From positions 8,680,001-8,744,000 of the forward strand of contig NC_046679.1 of NCBI RefSeq assembly GCF_009870125.1: DNA of 64,000 nt, given 5' to 3'. Source of the stretch: Drosophila pseudoobscura (Eukaryota > Arthropoda > Insecta > Diptera > Drosophilidae). Numbering within the stretch: position 1 is the stretch's first letter; the number at the start of each line of letters is the position of its first letter. The notes under the pieces are model-generated. The model was not told the origin of the DNA, searched no databases, and saw nothing but the letters and a program-made list of their open reading frames with translations. Shown piece by piece: positions 61,401 through 64,000 of this stretch. The translations under genes were made by a program, and so were the position numbers.

Positions 61401-62734
61401 TCAAAATAAAATGTATTCCAATGTCATCATCATCATCATTAGCAGGTTTATGGACGATACAAATGGTTTTCGTACCACTGTGTTCGATCCACACAGGTGT
61501 AAAAATGTGCAGGTTTTCGGTTGATTTCCCCCCACCAGTCAGTCGACAGAGTTCGTTGAAACGTATTGAACACGAAAATAACACAACAAAATAACAACAA
61601 CAACTAAAACAGAATCAGTCAGAGAGTGCATTGCACTGTGCATGCATGCTAAACCCCCATTTCATTAATCATGCCATTTTATTTTTGAAACACTGTAATA
61701 ATATTTTACTTTTTTTAATTGTGCAAACAAACAAAAACCTTTTGCAGCGAGTAAGTTTATTTTGAATATAGCCAAAAAAAGAAATCGTTAAAGCGTCAAG
61801 CTAAAAAATAAATAAGAAGAAGCTCTCTAAACCGAGCTTTGCTAAATACATACAAATAACTGTAACTGTAACAGTAACAGTGTTGAAAAACAGTGCTGGC
61901 CCAAGCGCAAGTGTTTCATTATCGTGACAAGCATTGAGCGAACACATAATAAACCGTAATTTCAAGCGCTTTTGCCCCTGCATTCAGTTTTTCGCTATAG
62001 ATCTTTCTCTCTCAAGAGAGAGATACATAAAACAACAACTGAAAGAGATCAGCGTACGCCAGACAAAATCCGACTGATACGACAACAATAATTCATTTAA
62101 TCGTTGCTATCGTTAAATTGTCCTTTGGTACACTGCCTACTAAAAAATATAAAAGTTGTTGTCCAGCCATTGTTGAGGGTGTTTTTGTTTGTTCTCTGTT
62201 TGCAAATTGTTGAAAGAATTGCATTAAGGTCACAGAGCTGCTATATCTTAACCGTATAGCCAGAAGAGTGCAACGCATATCCGTTTCTTAACGGAATCCT
62301 GAGCCCTGCGACCAGTGTGTGCATTACAAGTAGCAAACAGTTAGTTTTATTTTCGGTAGCGCTTCAGTTTCCATACTGCTCTCTCAGAGAACGAAAGAGA
62401 GAAGCGCCAGGTGTTTCCTTTGTTGTGTACAATATACACCAACAAATTCGAGCTGTAGATTGAGAGTGAGCTTTCTTTCGAGCGAGAGAGATAGTATCAT
62501 TCGCTGATATCGCCCTCAGATTGGGAAGCTTGAAATTGTTGTTCCTTTTTTAAGAAAAAATTGAAAAAAGCTGAAAATAAAAGTCAAACAAGCGAGAGAG
62601 AGAGGACTGCGAGAACGAAAGCGAGACATCCTGCTCATTTCCACTTCTCCTCCTCCTCATACGCATATTGTGTGTGGCCTAGTTTTCTTTTGCAACGGCA
62701 CTTTTTTTTGCTGTGTCTCTTTCTTGCTCGCCAG
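55401..62734 (+). other. CycG: Long leader intron of Cyclin G (about 7.3 kb)
   Basis: From donor GTAAGC (55401) to a strong polypyrimidine acceptor, TTTTTGCTGTGTCTCTTTC..CCAG, ending at 62734. Contents: CA/GT microsatellites (56595-56615, 60010-60034), TC/GA-rich GAGA-like stretches (58,950-59,100, 61,990-62,030, 62,380-62,500), and otherwise unique AT-rich DNA. I find no nested gene, tRNA or repeat-family copy. Such an intron commonly holds enhancers, but none can be proved here. Confidence 0.5.
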
Positions 62735-62856
62735 AGACAGAGAGAGTCACTCAGAGAGTGTGGTGTTACTACGTTAACTATATAAAAAACCATTTCCTTG
62801 AAACCACAATTCGAAACCTTAAAACCACCAACACAGGTACTAGGCCAGCCCTCACA

Positions 62857-63954
62857 ATGTCTGTCCCTGTACGCTACTCTGCTGCCGCCGAATACGCCGC
62901 CGCCGTTGATAGTGGTTTGGAGAATACTCTACAACAAGAAGAGCAATACCAATACCAACAACAGCAACAGCAAGACCACCAGCAGCAGCCACCTACCAAC
63001 CACTACGAGCAGGAGTACCAATACCAATACCAGTACCAACAGGAGCAGGATATCGAGTACTATTGCCAGTTGGAGGCGGTTGAGCGGCAGCGGCAGCAGC
63101 AGCAGTTGATGCAGCAGAGGACATCGATGTCGTCGTCGGTTATGTCAGGATTCGCCTTGCACCCCACCAGCAGCAGCAGCAGCAGGAACAACATGGACGC
63201 CAACAGCATTAACGCCATCCTGGTCGATGATGAGCAACCCTCGACATCGGCCCAGGCAGCGGCTGCAGCTGTTCTTGCCGGCAGCGGTAATGCTACCGCC
63301 GCCGGTTTGGCTTCGGTTGGGGGCAAGATGGGGAATGTCATGGACCACAATGCAGAGATGCCAACTGATTGGATGAGGATTGCGGACGAGGGCCGGTACG
63401 GGACCCCGGGTGCTGCTGGCTTGGAATATCAGAAGTACGATCAACAACAACAACAGCAACAAGAGCAATTGGAACTGGATCTTGAGGCCGAGGCAGGAGC
63501 AGTCGGCGGCAATGAACCATCTTCATCGAAGAAGCAGCTGGAGGATCAACTGCACGCTCTCACCTCCGACGAGCTCTACGAGACTCTCAAGGAGTACGAT
63601 GTCCTGCAGGACAAGTATCACACAGTCCTCCTGCTGCCCAAGGAGTCGAGGGTAGGTCCCGACGAGATCTGCTCCCCACCCCCTGAAGCTCAACAGTTCT
63701 CATTTCTCTTCCAGCGCGAGGTGACTGCCGGAGGACGTGACGGATCCGCGTACGTGCTGCGCTGCCTGAAGATGTGGTATGAGCTGCCATCCGATGTCCT
63801 CTTCTCGGCTATGAGCCTGGTCGATCGCTTTTTGGACCGCATGGCTGTCAAGCCGAAGCACATGGCCTGCATGAGCGTGGCCTCCTTCCATTTGGCCATC
63901 AAGCAGCTGGACTTGAAGCCCATTCCTGCCGAGGATCTGGTTACAATATCTCAG
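62857..63954 (+). CDS. CycG: Cyclin G, N-terminal part (gene continues past the window)
   Basis: Two exons are visible, 62857-63651 and 63715-63954 (345 residues so far), ending at a GTGAGT donor near the window edge. The N-terminal ~215 residues are disordered, with Gln/Tyr tracts (EQYQYQQQQQQDHQQQPP and later QQQQQQEQ), Ser runs and Ala-rich pieces. The cyclin box follows: ELYETLKEYDVLQDKY, YVLRCLKMWYELP, FSAMSLVDRFLDRMAV and ACMSVASFHLAIKQLDL, the last being characteristic of G-type cyclins. Fly CycG acts in growth, developmental stability, genome maintenance and Polycomb/Trithorax interplay. The intron 63652-63714 is 63 nt without an in-frame stop, so the frame stays open even unspliced. 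Confidence 0.95.
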
Positions 63955-64000
63955 GTGAGTTCCTGGAAACCTTTACTCCAAAGGGAGCTGGCTTTAATTT

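Overview
The window is euchromatic DNA from a Drosophila-type fly. The main evidence is gene content and structure: compact genes with short GT-AG introns, fly core-promoter elements (DRE TATCGATA, Motif 1 GGTCACACT, Motif 6 GGTATATTT, a TCT initiator), CAG/CAA-rich glutamine tracts and many CA/GT microsatellites. The recognised genes belong to Muller element E (3R of D. melanogaster). From memory, Mes-4, mino, RpL4 and BOD1 lie near 98 in D. melanogaster, while Medea, CycG and Nat9 lie near 100. Finding them together suggests a species outside the melanogaster subgroup, possibly the obscura group; this is inference.

Layout, left to right. 1-1934 (-): 5' two-thirds or less of the U5 snRNP GTPase EFTUD2/Snu114. 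2467-3447 (+): secreted Thr-rich protein. 3620-4642 (+): Rpp38-like RNase P/MRP subunit. 4734-5433 (+): MTRES1-like mitochondrial RNA-binding protein. 5571-7825 (-): neprilysin-like M13 peptidase. 8355-10481 (+): uncharacterised basic protein with duplicated exons. 10845-13596 (-): ER chaperone Gp93. 15150-18317 (+): mitoferrin. 19575-20140: Tc1/mariner-like deletion derivative. 20420-24264 (-): BOD1/Shg1 protein. 24941-29877 (+): Mes-4 (NSD H3K36 methyltransferase). 30503-33654 (-): GPAT minotaur. 34255-34953 (+): Zip3/RNF212-like RING protein. 37310-39057 (-): RpL4, with a probable intronic H/ACA snoRNA. 39736-40648 (+): BCAS2/SPF27. 41161-44024 (-): MCC-like coiled-coil protein. 44720-46052 (-): ZAD zinc-finger protein. 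46152-46751 (+): NAT9. 47356-50569 (-): Medea (Smad4). 54.8 kb to the end (+): Cyclin G, with a 7.3-kb leader intron, cut by the window edge.

Most genes are in head-to-head or tail-to-tail pairs. The genes are mainly housekeeping: splicing (EFTUD2, BCAS2), RNA processing and translation (Rpp38, RpL4), chromatin (BOD1, Mes-4), mitochondria (MTRES1, mitoferrin, GPAT) and signalling or cell cycle (Medea, CycG). They do not form one pathway.

The most unusual signal is a dispersed repeat family. Its recognisable copies all lie in four head-to-head promoter gaps (Gp93/mfrn, BOD1/Mes-4, RpL4/BCAS2, Medea/CycG), and several copies carry the Motif 6 + Motif 1 core-promoter pair. In the Medea/CycG gap it forms a tandem array with a period of about 754 bp. 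The Mes-4 and BCAS2 promoters seem to lie inside copies of it. All coordinates were read by eye; splice sites could be off by a few bases.
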